Shown: positions 44,301 to 55,507 of the stretch, piece by piece
Position numbering within the stretch: the stretch's first letter is position 1
How the letters are laid out: each line of letters begins with the position of its first letter
DNA from: Plutella xylostella
Taxonomy: Eukaryota; Arthropoda; Insecta; Lepidoptera; Plutellidae
Direction: 5' to 3'
Assembly (NCBI RefSeq): GCF_932276165.1
Contig: NC_063994.1
Coordinates: 5,766,001-5,830,000, forward strand
Length of the DNA stretch: 64,000 nucleotides
The notes under the pieces: generated by a model
The model's database searches: none
Told to the model about the DNA's origin: nothing
Seen by the model: only the letters and a program-made list of their open reading frames with translations
Program-made: the position numbers and the translations under genes

Positions 44301-44777
44301 TAATCAAACTCATGATTCTGTCAAGAAGCGTCCAACAGATACATGTCCCGAGGCATCAGCGGCCAATACAACAGATATAAATTCAGAGCTGCTATTACCA
44401 AGCACTTCCAAAAATCCCAAAACCCTCGATGACAAAATGAGCCAGTTTTTAGATAGCAGGCTACAGTCAGACAGAAGTAACGAACATCCAATGCTCAATC
44501 AGGCGTGCTGTCACTGATTCAAAATATTAAAAAGCAGCGTGAAAGTCGTTTATACTCATCAAACTATGGTTGGCATTCACAGTCAAGAGATCACGTGCAA
44601 CAATCTGTATATTCGTCACAAAACCAGAATGTGCACCCACCATTAAACCAGAATAATATCTTCCCTTCAAGTGGATATGGATATTCGACACGCCAACTCG
44701 TTGAACCAGCATCACCTACTTTGTCACTACATTCAAGTAATACTCAAGATTCGGACTTAGATTTTAGTAATATTTAA
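41339..44777 (+). pseudogene. MADF-domain protein gene of Harbinger element 3
   Basis: Exon 1 (41339-41520) has LVQERGVLWDKTLNDYKDK, the first half of a MADF domain, and ends at GTAAGT. Exon 2 from 42508 has VSTKWSNLRDAWMRANKK, completing MADF, then a GAGAKFSKPY linker, where the palindromic element interrupts it (42619-44259). It continues at 44262 with FLQKVAEP and a Ser/Thr-rich region. A frame change near 44510 precedes the end at 44777. MADF partners replace the Myb-like protein in many insect PIF elements and bind DNA for the transposase. The gene is inactive because of the insertion and the frame change. Confidence 0.8.
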
Positions 44778-45210
44778 CTCCACTAATTTGTTTTCGTAAT
44801 TAAAAAAAATTAAAGTTATTTCTTTCAATAAATATATGTGAACTAAAAGTGACTGTTTTATTTCTTCCTTTATACAAATTAATATGTATTATATTATATT
44901 ACCTTAAAAATATCGCCAACCTTTCTTCAGTACAAATGCAGTCTCTAAATCTCGTATTTTGGTCGTTTATGCTCACTGATATTTGAGCCAATAGATGGTT
45001 GAATGCAGTTATCGACATTCTAAAATAGTTGAAAAACTTAATTTCGTCACTCCTCAATTCTGTTATTAAATTCTGAAATGTTCCCAAACTAAATCTTTCT
45101 CTCAGGATTGGGTGCACCCAATATTTTCTTTCCTTGGCTGTCTTTCTTCGTTTTCTTCTCAAATAATAATTCATCACAACAAGAGCTTCGTCGACGTCCA
45201 TCGTGCACAA
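41575..45210 (-). pseudogene. PIF/Harbinger transposase (DDE_Tnp_4) of element 3
   Basis: Exon 1 (45210 to 44899) has HPILRERFSLGTFQNLITEL and a KFFNYFRMS block and ends LAIFLR at a GTAATA donor. Exon 2 (about 42449 to 41575) has FPHCLGAVDGKHIRVVKP (first Asp), LVGDEAFPLS (second Asp), VECAFGILANKWR (Glu) and VLHNFVRE. Damage: a one-base frame change near 42158, an in-frame TAA before VECAFG near 41884, and a homopolymer of 20-plus A (plus strand, about 42092-42115) inside coding sequence. The 2.4-kb intron holds MADF exons 2-3 on the other strand. Confidence 0.85.
42619..44259. mobile_element. Long palindromic (fold-back) element, about 570-bp arms, TA duplication
   Basis: Starts CAGGGTGTCCCAAAAGTCAACG and ends in its inverse. 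The left arm 42619-43192 pairs with 43690-44259 with few mismatches around a spacer of about 500 bp. It is flanked by TA (42617-42618, 44260-44261), inserted in a TATATA site in MADF exon 2. There is no coding capacity. The TA duplication suggests Tc1/mariner-type mobilisation. Confidence 0.9.
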
Positions 45211-45348
45211 TCGCCTCGCGTAGAGTGCTTAAAATTGGCACTAGCTTCGACCGTGGCCAACAACCGATTATTAATCGTGTGTGAACAAAGGCGCCGACAT
45301 CCGATTAATATACGGATCAGATAGCCGACAGGTGGGAACGAGCTCTTA

Positions 45349-45949
45349 CAAGTGTGACACAGGAGCACAAGTAAATGTGTTATCTTTGTATGATTTAAAG
45401 AGAATTGTCAAGCTTTGTGAGTAATTTAGTAATAAGAGAAAAAAATATGGTACATTAAGAATATGCCTAGATCTAAAAGACCTTAATGAAGTGTTATTGC
45501 GTGAATATTATTTAATACCAACATTAAAGGAAATAATACCTAATTTATGTAATAAGAATATATTTTCAGTATCTCTCAGAAGGTTTTTATAATATAAAAT
45601 TAACTAAGGAATCCAGTGATCTCTGTACGTTTAATAGTCCCTTTGGATGTTATAAATTTAACAGGTTACCTTTTGGTCTATCCGTAGCCCCAGAAATATT
45701 TCAAAAATACAATGAAAGAGCTTTTGGAGACATTCCAGGTGTAATAATATATTGTGATGATCTGCTTCTCTGTGCTGACAGTGAAGCTGAACATGATGCG
45801 ATATTAAAACATGTTTTTGAAAGAGCAAAATTATATAATGAAAAGTTTAATAGAAGAAAATTTCAATATAAGCTAACTGAAGTAAAATATTTTGGTCATA
45901 TGTTTTTTAAAAAAGGCATGAAAATTGATCCTGGAAGAATACAGGCAAT
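45349..45949 (+). pseudogene. Gypsy element 5: protease and RT
   Basis: Protease CDTGAQVNVLSLYDL directly after the Harbinger insertion. RT motifs: LRICLDLKDLNEVL-like, FGCYKFNRLPFGLSVAPEIFQK, the catalytic box YCDDLLLCAD and YFGHMFFKKGMKIDPGRIQAI. Several frame changes and stops make it an old copy. It breaks at 45949; RNase H resumes near 56150. Confidence 0.8.
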
Positions 45950-46508
45950 TATTTATTTATTTTATTCATTTAATAGTTTACATTATTGTTCTATTAAATA
46001 ATGTGACTTAAACCTAGTAAAAGTTTATCTGCACATCAGATTACATTGGTGTTACTTATAAATTAGGTCCAAAAACATAGTAGGGTATTATTAGAAAACA
46101 TTCTTGAGTTGTTAATGTAATGAAATTTTAACATGAACAAACAAATAAAATAATGCTTCACAACAATTTCACCGCTTCTTGTAAAAAACAGGTATTAATT
46201 ACGGTACACTGGGTGTACAGTCGTTTGCAATAGAAACCAACAATCATGTAAACAAACCAAATTGTCACGATTACTCCGTAATCACATACATTTGACGATC
46301 AAATATGAACATAGTCTGATTTCAACGAACGCACCATTGTTTTCACATTATCTTCAACACGATTTAACTTGTATTTATAAGTTAAATTTGTTAAAACATT
46401 TGTAGCGTAAAAATTTCGAAGTATTTGACAAGCTGTCATCTTAGTTTTTTACTCATCGAACTCTATAAGTCATTGAAAAGTTAGTGTTGTTCGTTATCTT
46501 TTATATTA
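45950..46508. other. Insertion stretch without identified gene
   Basis: It begins with an ATTTATTTATTTTATTC tract that could be the inverted A-rich tail of a minus-strand retroelement. No ORF or motif is recognised. Confidence 0.35.
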
Positions 46509-46651
46509 AGCCCCTGTTCCACAATGTCTGGTTAGTCGCTACCTGTCGGATAAAATACATGCTGTCACTGTCTAAAAAATAATAACAGAAAGTGACAGCA
46601 TGTATTTTATCCGTCAGGTAGCCACTAACCAGACATTGTGGAACAGACCCT
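46509..46651. mobile_element. Palindromic MITE, copy 1 (143 bp)
   Basis: Arms built on CCACAATGTCTGGTTAG and a GATAAAATACATGCTGTCACT block pair across a short loop. The second copy is at 51837-51979. The outermost bases of the two ends differ (AGCCCCTG versus AGGGTCTG). Flanked by TTA on the left. Confidence 0.85.
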
Positions 46652-46668
46652 AAATTTAATAAATTATT

Positions 46669-46937
46669 AAAAAAAAAAAAACACGCACTCACGCCTTGTA
46701 CTAATGTACTCCCTTGCGGGTTAGGCAGCGGCAGAGGTGCATTGCTGCACCCACTTTTCGCCAGAGTGTATGTTAGTCCCAATGTAATAGGGGGCGAGCC
46801 TATTGCCATTTTACGGGCACATCAAAGACCCGAGAACAAATATCTGTGTTTAAACAAATATCTGCCCCAGCCGGGAATCGAACCCGGGACCATCGGCTCA
46901 GTAGTCAGGGTCACTAACCACTAGGCCATTCGGCCGT
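46669..46937 (-). mobile_element. tRNA-derived SINE
   Basis: The minus-strand head has a box A-like TAGTGGTTAGTG and a box B GGTTCGATTCCCGGC, as in a degenerate tRNA. It shares its first 90 or so bases with the SINE at 61653. The body then differs, ending near a homopolymer at 46669-46682. Confidence 0.8.
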
Positions 46938-47444
46938 CAAAATTATTTTAATTTAATATTATTTGAATAGGTACAATATTTTTTTTTTCAAGAGCTTAAT
47001 ACAATTAACCAAAAAGGATTGTATCCTAAGCCATAAAAATAATGGTTAGTTTTTAAAAATTGACAATTAAAATTGCCATTCACAGTCATTCACTGTTGTG
47101 TGGGTTCGCTGTGCATTAGTGTTTTCTGTTTCCGTTTTCTGTTTCCGATTCTACGTTTTTGCATTCTCATTTTGGACTTTTGTTTTGCTTTACGATTTGG
47201 CTGGACATATTTTTCTTGGAACGACGACCTTTGCACGGCATCACGGACTTTGATATAGCATACGATTGGTATTATTTCTCAAGGAGTAATCAGGAGGTAA
47301 GAATGATTTAGATCTATTACCTACAACGGAAATCTATTAGACGCACTTTAATATTGTATTGCCCTCGTAACAAATTATTTGAATAGATCACAATTACTGA
47401 AATGTATGTGTGTACAATTATATTTGTTTTTAAGATTATACCTA
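46938..47444. other. Upstream region of the mariner-like gene
   Basis: No ORF supported. It may include the promoter, a 5' exon and the left TIR; no TIR was located. Confidence 0.3.
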
Positions 47445-49003
47445 ATGAGCGAGCCGCAGCCAGGTGCGTCGGGGACTGCTCCGCCGGCGCCGCCGCCGGT
47501 CAAAAAACGAAAATTGGCTGTTAAAAAACAGTTATCGCAAAGGGAGAAAAAATTTTTGGTGAATATTTATAATCACTTGGAGAAAACCTCTCCTACATAC
47601 CCATCAAAAATGGAATTATATAAAACCACCTCAAAAATAATGGACGTCTCAGAATATATTGTTCGTGACGTAATGAAACATTACACACAAAATCAAGAAG
47701 TACCCCAGCCTAAGGTATTTATAATATTAACTTAGCCAGCCTTTTTTTTATCTTTTGAGCTTTACTTTATGTTATGATTTGTGCCATTTAATATTCTCAG
47801 TCTGTTTTTTAGGAGAGACCTGCAAATCGAGCCATAATTGATAAGTTAGATGATTTTATCTTATCTGCAATAAGAAGAAAGGTTCATAAATTTTACTATG
47901 ATGGGGAATTGCCAACCATTGCCAAAATTTTTACAGCAGTCAATGAAGGTGACAGCCTACCAAATTTTACATTCGGTACAATGTATAGAATATTGAAGAA
48001 ATTAAACTTCACATACTGCAAGCGATCAAGAAAAAGCATTTTGCTAGATAGACCTGACTTACAAATTTGGAGGGTGAATTATTTGTTGAAAATCAATGAA
48101 TACAGAGAGCAAAATAAAAAGATTTATTATTTGGATGAAACATGGCTTAATGAGGGTGAGAGCTTTTTATTTATTTAAATGCTTAATTTTTTTTTGTGTT
48201 CCGCAGGTTGCTTAAAAACATTGGTTTGAGATAATGGTGATAGATAAGATACTTATTCCACACATTATTTTAAATTGTGATAGGTTACAGGTTTGCTTAA
48301 TTTTAAATATAAACAATGTTTTTATTGACATAATTATGTATTTAAAACATCTTTTTAACTTAGGGCACACCTGCAATTATGTGTGGATGGATAATGACAT
48401 CAAGAGTAGTAGACAGGCATTCTTGAGAGGCCTTTCAAGTGGCTTAAAAAATCCTCAGAAAGGAAAGAGGCTGATTATATAGGGACACACATATAGGGAA
48501 TGAAGATGGTTTTTTAGAAGGCGCAGATTGGGTTTTTGAAGCAAAAAAGTCAGATGGCGATTATCACGGGGAAATGGATGCTCATAATTTTGAGAAATGG
48601 TAAGGTTTCATTTGTGTATTTTTGTATAAGTATTTATGATAACACTATATAAAATTAATATTATTAAATATAAAATTACATTATGACAGAAAATTATCTT
48701 TTTTGTTTCAGGTTTAAGATGGTTTTAGACAAAATTCTGCCGGGATCTGTAATTGTAATGGATAATGCTCCATACCATTCTCGCCAACTCGAACGAGTGC
48801 CCAACATGAGCTGGAGGAAGGATGCTATACAAGAATGGTTACGAAGCAAAAATATAGCTTTCGAAACAAGGGAAATAAAAGCACAGTTACTCACAAAATT
48901 TGATAAAAAAAAATATGTTTTAAAATACGTTGACGAGCTCGCCGCATCGAAAGGAGTAACTGTGCTTCGCCTTCTTCCCTACCACTGCGAACCTATTATA
49001 TAG
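47445..49003 (+). pseudogene. IS630/Tc1/mariner-type transposase (DDE_3-like), 3'-truncated
   Basis: Several exons separated by introns: 47445 to about 47714 (helix-turn-helix-like N-terminus after a Pro/Ala-rich start), about 47813-48150 (FTFGTMYRILKKLNFTYCKR and the first catalytic block IYYLDETWLN), about 48365-48600 (WMDNDIKSSRQAFLRGLSSG) and 48710-49003 (SVIVMDNAPYHS, second Asp, then VLRLLPYHCEP). The third acidic residue, expected just after the LPYHC block, is lost where a SINE-like sequence starts. A TAG lies at 48479-48481. It would have cut a TA target. Confidence 0.75.
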
Positions 49004-49004
49004 G

Positions 49005-49284
49005 TGCGCTTTTCTGGACGCTTCCGTGCTTCGGACGGCACGTTAAGCCGTGGGTCCCGGTTGCTGCTTCGGCAGCAGTCGTTAAGCTTAGTCAGAGGCC
49101 TTCGGGCGGCTTGAAAAACATCTGACAGTCGGGTTGCCCACTTACCCGACAATTCTCTCAGCACAAGCTTGCTTGTGTTGGGGTCCACCAACCCGCACTT
49201 GGCCAGCGTGGTGGACTAGGCCTAAACCCTTCCTTCATTGGAAGGAGACCCGTGCCCCAGCAGTGGGGACGTAATGGGTCGTGA
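49005..49284 (+). mobile_element. SINE-like repeat with CCCCAGCAGTGGGG end
   Basis: A GC-richer block with CGGTTGCTGCTTCGGCAGCAGTCG and CCTTCGGGCGGCTTGAAAAAC. It ends GTGCCCCAGCAGTGGGGACG, an RTE-like 3' end. The layout is typical of lepidopteran SINEs that borrow a LINE tail. It truncates the mariner-like gene. Confidence 0.6.
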
Positions 49285-49435
49285 TGAGGGTGTTGCAAAA
49301 AGAGTATACTACAAAATTCGTGAAAAAAAAAGTTCATTTTCCATAGAAACTTAGTTGATCTATACTATGGAGAATGGTTTTTTTTTCACGAATTTTGAAA
49401 TTCTGATTTCAGTTTCGGGCTTAGATATAACATGC
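49285..49435. mobile_element. Partial MITE related to 55825-55995
   Basis: Starts GGGTGTTGCAAAAAGAGTATACTA and contains GAAATTCTGATTTCAGTTTCGGGCTTAGATATA, shared with the complete copy. The right inverted end is missing. Confidence 0.7.
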
Positions 49436-50063
49436 CTTAAGTGATTTACTGTGATATTTTGATAAGTAAGTGTACCTATATAATATGTATACAATAATTA
49501 AAATATAAAATAAGAAATCATTTGCGTTATTTATTTGTTTTGTATTTCTAATTATTATAATTTTTATGAAAATTCTGACTCTGACAGTACTGATTCTAAC
49601 CATAAATGTGGCGCGGTGTGCCGGGAACCACTGTAAAGCGAGGAGCGAGGTATTGGGAATTCATGTAAAACGCAAAGCGACATTATGGGAAGCGACGTTA
49701 AGGGAAAAATTCGCCATTCATAACCCCCAATTCAAATCATTTCCCCATAAAAATGCTAAGTAAGTACAGGTTATGAATGGTTTATAATAAATTGCTTGAT
49801 TTTAGATGCATCACCCAGAGAGAAGAAATTAATATTGGAATTAAAGAAGGCAAAATGCACTCTGTCCTCATTAAAAAGAATGCAAATATTATTGATAATT
49901 TATCATCGACGACACTAAAAGAAATTGTAGTATCAGCTTTACGGAATCAAAAAAAGAAACCGCAGGGGAAAGGGTGGACTGCGAAAAATAAAATAACTGC
50001 TTTAGCTATTTTTAAACGGTCCCCAAAGGCGTACAGATATCTGCAGCACATTATACCTTTATG

Positions 50064-51609
50064 ATCAAATGACCAGAGGGAAGTCACCCGGACACGATGG
50101 ACTCAGCATCGAGCATCTGCAGTACGCAGGTGTTCACCTTCCCAGGGTCTTGTCAATGTTTTACACGTTCTGCATTCGGCATAACTACCTACCAGCCGAC
50201 CTCATGAAAACGGTGGTGGTACCGCTAATCAAAAATAAAACTGGTGATGCCTCTGACAAGTCTAATTACAGGCCCATCTCGTTAGCAACCGTGTTAGCAA
50301 AGGTGCTGGACAGTGTGCTTAACAAATACCTAAATCAACATGTGTCTCTGCATGACGCACAGTTCGGATTTCGACAAGGGTTATCCACTGAATCCGCTGT
50401 GTTGTGTCTTAAGCACACTGTTCGGTACTATACTGACAGAAACACACCTATCTTTGCATGCTTTTTGGACTTGTCAAAGGCATTCGATCTGGTGTCTTAT
50501 AATGTTTTATGGGAGAAAATGCGTACCACCACAACTGTGCCAACTGAAATCAGTAATGTGTTAAAGTACTGGTATGGCAACCAAGACAACTGTGTTCGCT
50601 GGGACGGTGAGTACTCTGATGATTATAAATTGAAGTGCGGGGTGAGGCAGGGGGGGTTGACCTCGCCGACACTCTTTAATTTGTATATTAACGGGTTGAT
50701 AGAGGGGCTCAGCAGTGCAGGAGTTGGCTGTTCCATAGATGGGTGTTTTGTGAACAATATAAATTATGCCGACGACATGGTGCTGCTGTGCCCCTCACTC
50801 AATGCGCTAAATTTGTTACTAAAACTTTGTGAAAAGTATGCTGCGATCCATGGTCTCCAGTATAATGTAAAAAAAAGTGAGATTTTGGTTTTCAAATCTG
50901 GCGCAAAAACCTACTCAATGCCACCTATAACACTATGCGGAGTCCCGCTCCAAATTGTCACGAAATTTAAATACTTGGGACACTGGATCACGGACAACCT
51001 AGCCGATGACGTCGACATGGAAAGGGAGCGCAGAGCACTGTCGGTAAGAAGTAACATGTTGTCTCGCAGGTATGCAAGGTGTTCAAGGGACGTGAAAATC
51101 TCGCTCTTCAAGGCATACTGTCAAACACTATACACTTGCAACCTGTGGAGTAACTATACAAAAAAATCGTACAGTGCTCTGCGAGTCCAATACAACAACG
51201 CCTTTAGGGGTTTGTTGGGGCTGCCCTGGCGTTGTAGTGCCTCGGGAATGTTCGCTGCGTCGAACACTGACGGCTTTCAGGCCGTGATACGCAAGCGAGT
51301 AGCTTCCCTGTGGGGGAGGGTCAAGGGCAGCACCAACACACTCCTGAGGGTGATTGCAGAAAAGGTGGACAGCCCAATGCTAAAACACTGGACGTCCCTG
51401 CACGTAACCCCAAATATTAATTAACAATTATATTAATTAATTTTAAATTTTATTGTAATGATTTGACTGACTGTTTGAATATTGAATTTAATTGTATTAT
51501 ATTAATCGGTAATTTACTAACATAGACTAAGGACACATTGTTACTAACACATTTCTTATGGATTTTTTTTATGGATTTAATTATCTGAAATAAATGAATT
51601 ATTATTATT
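50064..51609 (+). mobile_element. Non-LTR retrotransposon RT (5'-truncated) with (ATT)n tail
   Basis: A 451-codon uninterrupted frame (50069-51424) begins inside RT: RGKSPGHDGLSIEHLQYAG, NYRPISLATVLAKVLD, FGFRQGLSTESAV, FLDLSKAFDLV, VRQGGLTSPTLFNLYING and catalytic NYADDMVLLCPS. A thumb/connection region without a visible RNase H follows. The tail ends GAATTATTATTATTATT. It is inserted in P-like copy 2 with a very short duplication at most (TTA). It resembles Jockey/CR1-group elements; the endonuclease was lost by 5' truncation. Confidence 0.85.
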
Positions 51610-51836
51610 ATTTACCAATTGTAAAAACTCTCCGGAATTTGATAAAAAAGATACCAATGGAACCGGGCATCAACCCTACTGTTATCCAACATTTAAAAAT
51701 AATTGCCAATTATTTTTTTAATATTTTGACCACAATCTGCGACCAAGGACCCACTAACTTGGGTGCATTGAAATTACTGAAAGAGTGGCACAATGGTGGG
51801 GCCAACTACTTTATCATGGACAACAAAAAAAGATTA

Positions 51837-51979
51837 AGGGTCTGTTTCACAATGTCTGGTTAGTGGCTACCTGACGGATAAAATACATGCTGTCACTCTC
51901 TGTTAATATTTTTTAGACAGTGACAGCATGTATTTTATCCGACAGGTAGCGACTAACCAGACATTGTGAAACAGGGGCT
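51837..51979. mobile_element. Palindromic MITE, copy 2 (143 bp)
   Basis: Same family as 46509-46651 and the same length, inserted in the P-like copy 2 coding sequence. Its outer bases (AGGGTCTG...CAGGGGCT) are the reverse arrangement of copy 1. Confidence 0.85.
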
Positions 51980-52480
51980 TATTCTTTTTGATGTCCCACA
52001 CTTATTCAAATCCATCCGAAATATTTTTTAAATCAAGGAGAAATCAATATAAACGGACGCTCAGGAAAGTGGAGCCACCTTGTGGAGGTAGAGGAGCAGA
52101 ACCGCACTTTCCTTTACTTAACGAAAATTACCCCTACCCACGTACTACCGAAGTACCGAGCAAAGATGAAGGCAAAATATGCTGCCCAAGCGTTGAGCCA
52201 GACAGTCTCGGTGGTTTTAAAATTACTGTCAAAAACCGAAGCCAATAAACACAGATCTCATGAAATCTTAGAGACTGCCTTGATTGTGGAAGAATTAAAC
52301 AGATTGTTTGACTACACAAATTCCTTCTATAAAAGACATGAAGAAGGGCATACGAAAGAATGTGTCTGAAAAAACTGAACATCTGAGTGTGGAAAGAGTA
52401 CAGAAAAAAACTCTCCACTCTTAAATTTGTGGGATACAATGGAGCTGAAGCGAAAAACGTAAGATGCGTGGAGGGTTTTT

Positions 52481-53022
52481 AGGGTTCCGTAGCCAAAATG
52501 GCAAAAACGGAACCCTTATAGTTTCGTCATGTCCGTCTGTCCGTCTGTCACAGCCGATTTACTCGGAAACTATAAGTACTACAGTGATGAAATTTGATGG
52601 GAATATGTGTTGTATGAACCGCTACAAAAATATGACACTAAATAGTAAAAAAAAGAATTGGGGGTGGGGCCCCCCATACATGTAACTGAGGGATGAAATT
52701 ATTTTTTTCGATGTACATACCCGTGTGGGGTATCAATGGAAAGGTCTTTTAAAATGATATAAAGTTTTCTAAAAAACATTTTTCTTAAAGTGAACGGTTT
52801 TTGAGATATCAGCTCTCAAAGTCGTAAAAAGTATGTCCCCCCCCCTCTATTTTTATAACTACGGGGTATAAAATTCTAAAAAAAATAGAGGTGATGCATG
52901 CTAATTAACTCTTTCAACGATTTTTGGTTTGATCAAAGTATCTCTTATAGTTTTTGAGATCGGTTGATTTAAGCTACGGAACCCTTTGTGCGCGAGCCCG
53001 ACTCGCACTTTGCCGGTTTTTT
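52481..53022. mobile_element. Interspersed repeat starting AGGGTTCCGTAGCC
   Basis: Starts AGGGTTCCGTAG, with the inverse CTACGGAACCCT near its right side (about 52974-52985). It contains ATGTCCGTCTGTCCGTCTGTC and ends GCCCGACTCGCACTTTGCCGG plus a T-run. This is a very common lepidopteran repeat type whose class I do not assign. It splits P-like copy 2. Confidence 0.75.
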
Positions 53023-53300
53023 TTATATTATAACGCTCAAATTACTCTGCGATATTTGGATGGCTGTGAAACATGCCGGGTTCAAATATTTAAACTTGCG
53101 GCAACTCAATCAAGATGCTCTGGAGAACTTGTTTGGGCTCATCCGACAACATAGCCCGACAAATAAGAATCCGACCTGCTCAACATTTATGTCTGCACTA
53201 AAAACATGTATAATTTCTGGCATGTCAGCACCCCATAGCAGAAACTCAAACTGCGAAAAAGATGACAAAGGTCTATTGACGAATTTCCATGATGTTTTCA

Positions 53301-53714
53301 TACCACTATGCATTCACTACCATACTTTCATATACTACCTTCTGGCACTATTTACATACCATAAAAATTACATGAACATCATTAAAATTTATTTCAAACC
53401 AAATAAGGTATATTGCCGTCCCCGTACATATTCCCATCCTCATCTAAATTCGCATCCCTATCCCCACCTTCATTTGAAGATATAAAGATATATTATCATA
53501 GTAGGTACCTACTAATTATTTAATTCTACAAGTATTTTAACAAGTAACGTTGGTTTAGGGTACATTTTTTTTTGGCTTACCAGGGTTACTAAAATGATAC
53601 TCATAAAATAAAATATTGGTTACACCTATTTAGCGATGATATACTTTATTTGGTTTGAAATAAACTTTAATGGTGTTAATATAGTTTTACATTATGGAGT
53701 AAAAAAATTATTTT
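53301..53714. other. AT-rich stretch, no gene
   Basis: It includes a pyrimidine-rich CCCATCCTCATCTAAATTCGCATCCC tract near 53430; nothing else was recognised. Confidence 0.4.
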
Positions 53715-54330
53715 AGATTTAAGTTTTTTCAATTTTTTTGCCAAAATTGTATGCTTGAAACCGAAAATATTTTTTTTTTACATATTTCAATAACTTTTGT
53801 TATTGTTTTGCATAAGTGACACCTTAATTATTTTAGATTTCAGAGAAAGCGGAGAAAACTTAATAGGGGTTTCCATACAAAAGTCAACAGGACTGAAAAC
53901 AATCACACTTTTTACCTTTAAATTTGGCTAATTTTGTTAGTTTTCCTGTTGAATTTTGTCCGCCTGTGCTAGTTGTTTTGGCCATATCTTGGTGATACCT
54001 AAATCGATTTGATATTGAAAAGTCTTATTTGAGAGCTTATAAGTTGACAATGTTTTTATGCTAAAGTGCACAAAAAATTGTCAAATGACAATCTTTTTTA
54101 ATTTAACTTATTTGTTTTTACGTTTTGTATATTTTTTTAAAATGTTTAACTATTTTGAGGTTTTATGTCTAATTTAAGTCGGATAATGCACATTTGATTA
54201 TTTTAATTAGTTTATTAAGGTGTTAATTATGCAAAACAACCAAAAAAGTTATTGAAATATGTCAATTTTTCTTTAATTTTCGGTTTTAAGCATACAATTT
54301 TGGCAAAAAATAGAAAAAACTTAAATCTTA
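53715..54330. mobile_element. Fold-back element with about 135-bp arms
   Basis: 53715 to about 53850 pairs with about 54195-54330: GATTTAAGTTTTTTC versus its inverse, the CCAAAATTGTATGCTTGAAACC block, and TGCATAA...ACCTTAAT. No coding capacity. Terminal limits and duplication are uncertain. Confidence 0.7.
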
Positions 54331-54755
54331 AATATCTTAGAAATGGTTAAGTTTCGGATAATGCATTATAGGTCCAATCGACTGAAAATTCCTTCCTCTA
54401 TCACCTCCTGAAAGGATCCGGTCTACTTACCAATAACCCTGTATAATGCTACAAGACGATGGTTACAATGCAAATAATTTGTAATGTTTGATGACAGGAA
54501 TAAGATTTACTCTAGGGAATGAATGAGTTATCAGAAATAGGTACCGATTTCCTAGTATTATTTATAATGGGTATAAGAACTTTAAATTACGTTTGTTTAA
54601 GTTTATCTGATTTGATATTGTTAATATCTGTAAATATGACTATAATGATTAAATAGTCTTAAATAAGTTGACGTTTTATTTGTACATATCCAGATACTTC
54701 GCGCCAAACTTCTAGCTCGCTCTTGACTCGAGCATAATATGGGAAAAAACACTAA
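54331..54755. other. AT-rich stretch, no gene
   Basis: No ORF or repeat signature seen. Confidence 0.4.
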
Positions 54756-54972
54756 GTACGGTGGTCTGCGCCTAAAAGTATACAGGCGGAGTTTTTAAAA
54801 TAGCGATCCCTGATGATGAAGGGACCAGCTACATATGTTATAAATCCGGGGACGTGTTGTGTGTGATGTGTGTAGCAGTGGTGTTTATGTGGATGTGCTT
54901 GAGCAGCATGTGAGCTTGAGATCGCTATTTTAAAAACTCCGCCTGTATACTTTTAGGCGCAGGCCACCGTAC
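54756..54972. mobile_element. MITE, copy B (partner of 1147-1362)
   Basis: Same GTACGGTGG...CCACCGTAC ends with about 50-bp TIRs. The internal segment matches copy A in the inverted orientation. Confidence 0.85.
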
Positions 54973-55170
54973 GTGGACTCGAGTCTATTATTATCTACTA
55001 TACTTACTATATAGATAGATATTATCTAGCTGGAAGTTACCAAGAAGCAAAGTAAGAATGCCAAAGTTTAATAAAAAAAGACGTTGTAGGTAAACCTCTA
55101 TTTCGAAGAATTTTATGAAATTTCGATATCGATAAAACTACCCTATCGATGCTTAGGGAACAGCTCTAGT

Positions 55171-55507
55171 CTATTCTATTCTATTCTATTCTCTGTGGGG
55201 GTGTTAGTACCTGCACCTGGCTCTCTCGAGTGGAACCTTTGTGCACATCCCCAAGGTCTAAACTGCCTTCCTAAGCTTGGACCATTTCCCACCACGCTGG
55301 TCCACTGCGGGTTGGTGGATTCACATATCTAGATGTGCTAAATCTAGATATGCAGGTTTCCTCACGATGTTTTCCTTCACCGTAAGAGCGATGGTATACA
55401 TTGTACTTAAGTTAAAAGAACTCATTGGTACATGTCAGCGCCGGGATTTGAACCCGCATCTCTTGCGTGAGAAGCGGACGCTTACCCGACTGAGCTACCA
55501 CCGCTCC
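55171..55507 (-). mobile_element. tRNA-derived SINE with 7-bp duplication
   Basis: The minus-strand head GGTGGTAGCTCAGTCGGGTAAG has box A and GGGTTCAAATCCC has box B. A body with CCAACCCGCAGTGGACCAGC follows, then an (AATAG)n tail (plus strand CTATT repeats, 55170-55193). It is flanked by CTCTAGT (55164-55170, 55508-55514), so it is a complete retroposed copy and not a tRNA gene. Confidence 0.9.

Larger units (their letters stand above)
40979..45345. mobile_element. PIF/Harbinger element 3 with interlocked MADF and transposase genes
   Basis: Ends GAGCTCGTTCCCAC and its inverse, about 40 bp of imperfect TIR. It is flanked by TTA at 40976-40978 and 45346-45348. It contains a MADF-domain gene on the plus strand and a DDE_Tnp_4 transposase on the minus strand, each with exons inside the other's intron. 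A 1.64-kb palindromic element is inserted in MADF exon 2. The host sequence on both sides is one gypsy protease. Confidence 0.95.
49777..53300 (+). pseudogene. THAP/P-element-like transposase, copy 2, interrupted three times
   Basis: The N-part (49780-50061: ALRNQKKKPQGKGWTAKNK, FKRSPKAYRYLQHI) is cut by a non-LTR element (50064-51609). It resumes at 51610 (KTLRNLIKKIP...PTVIQHLK, then TICDQGPTNLGALKLLK). A MITE (51837-51979) then interrupts it before the VPHLFKSIRN block. After several frame losses a third insertion (52481-53022) precedes NLRQLNQDALENLFGLIRQH and SNCEKDDKGLLTNFHD, where similarity ends. As in copy 1, the section before ICDQG that should hold the first catalytic Asp is absent. 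An exon-like frame at 49566-49760 ending at a GTAAGT donor may belong to it. Confidence 0.75.

Noticed and set aside
55400..55507. Possible genuine tRNA gene on the minus strand
   Set aside because: The tRNA-like part continues into a SINE body with an (AATAG)n tail and a 7-bp duplication; it is a SINE head.
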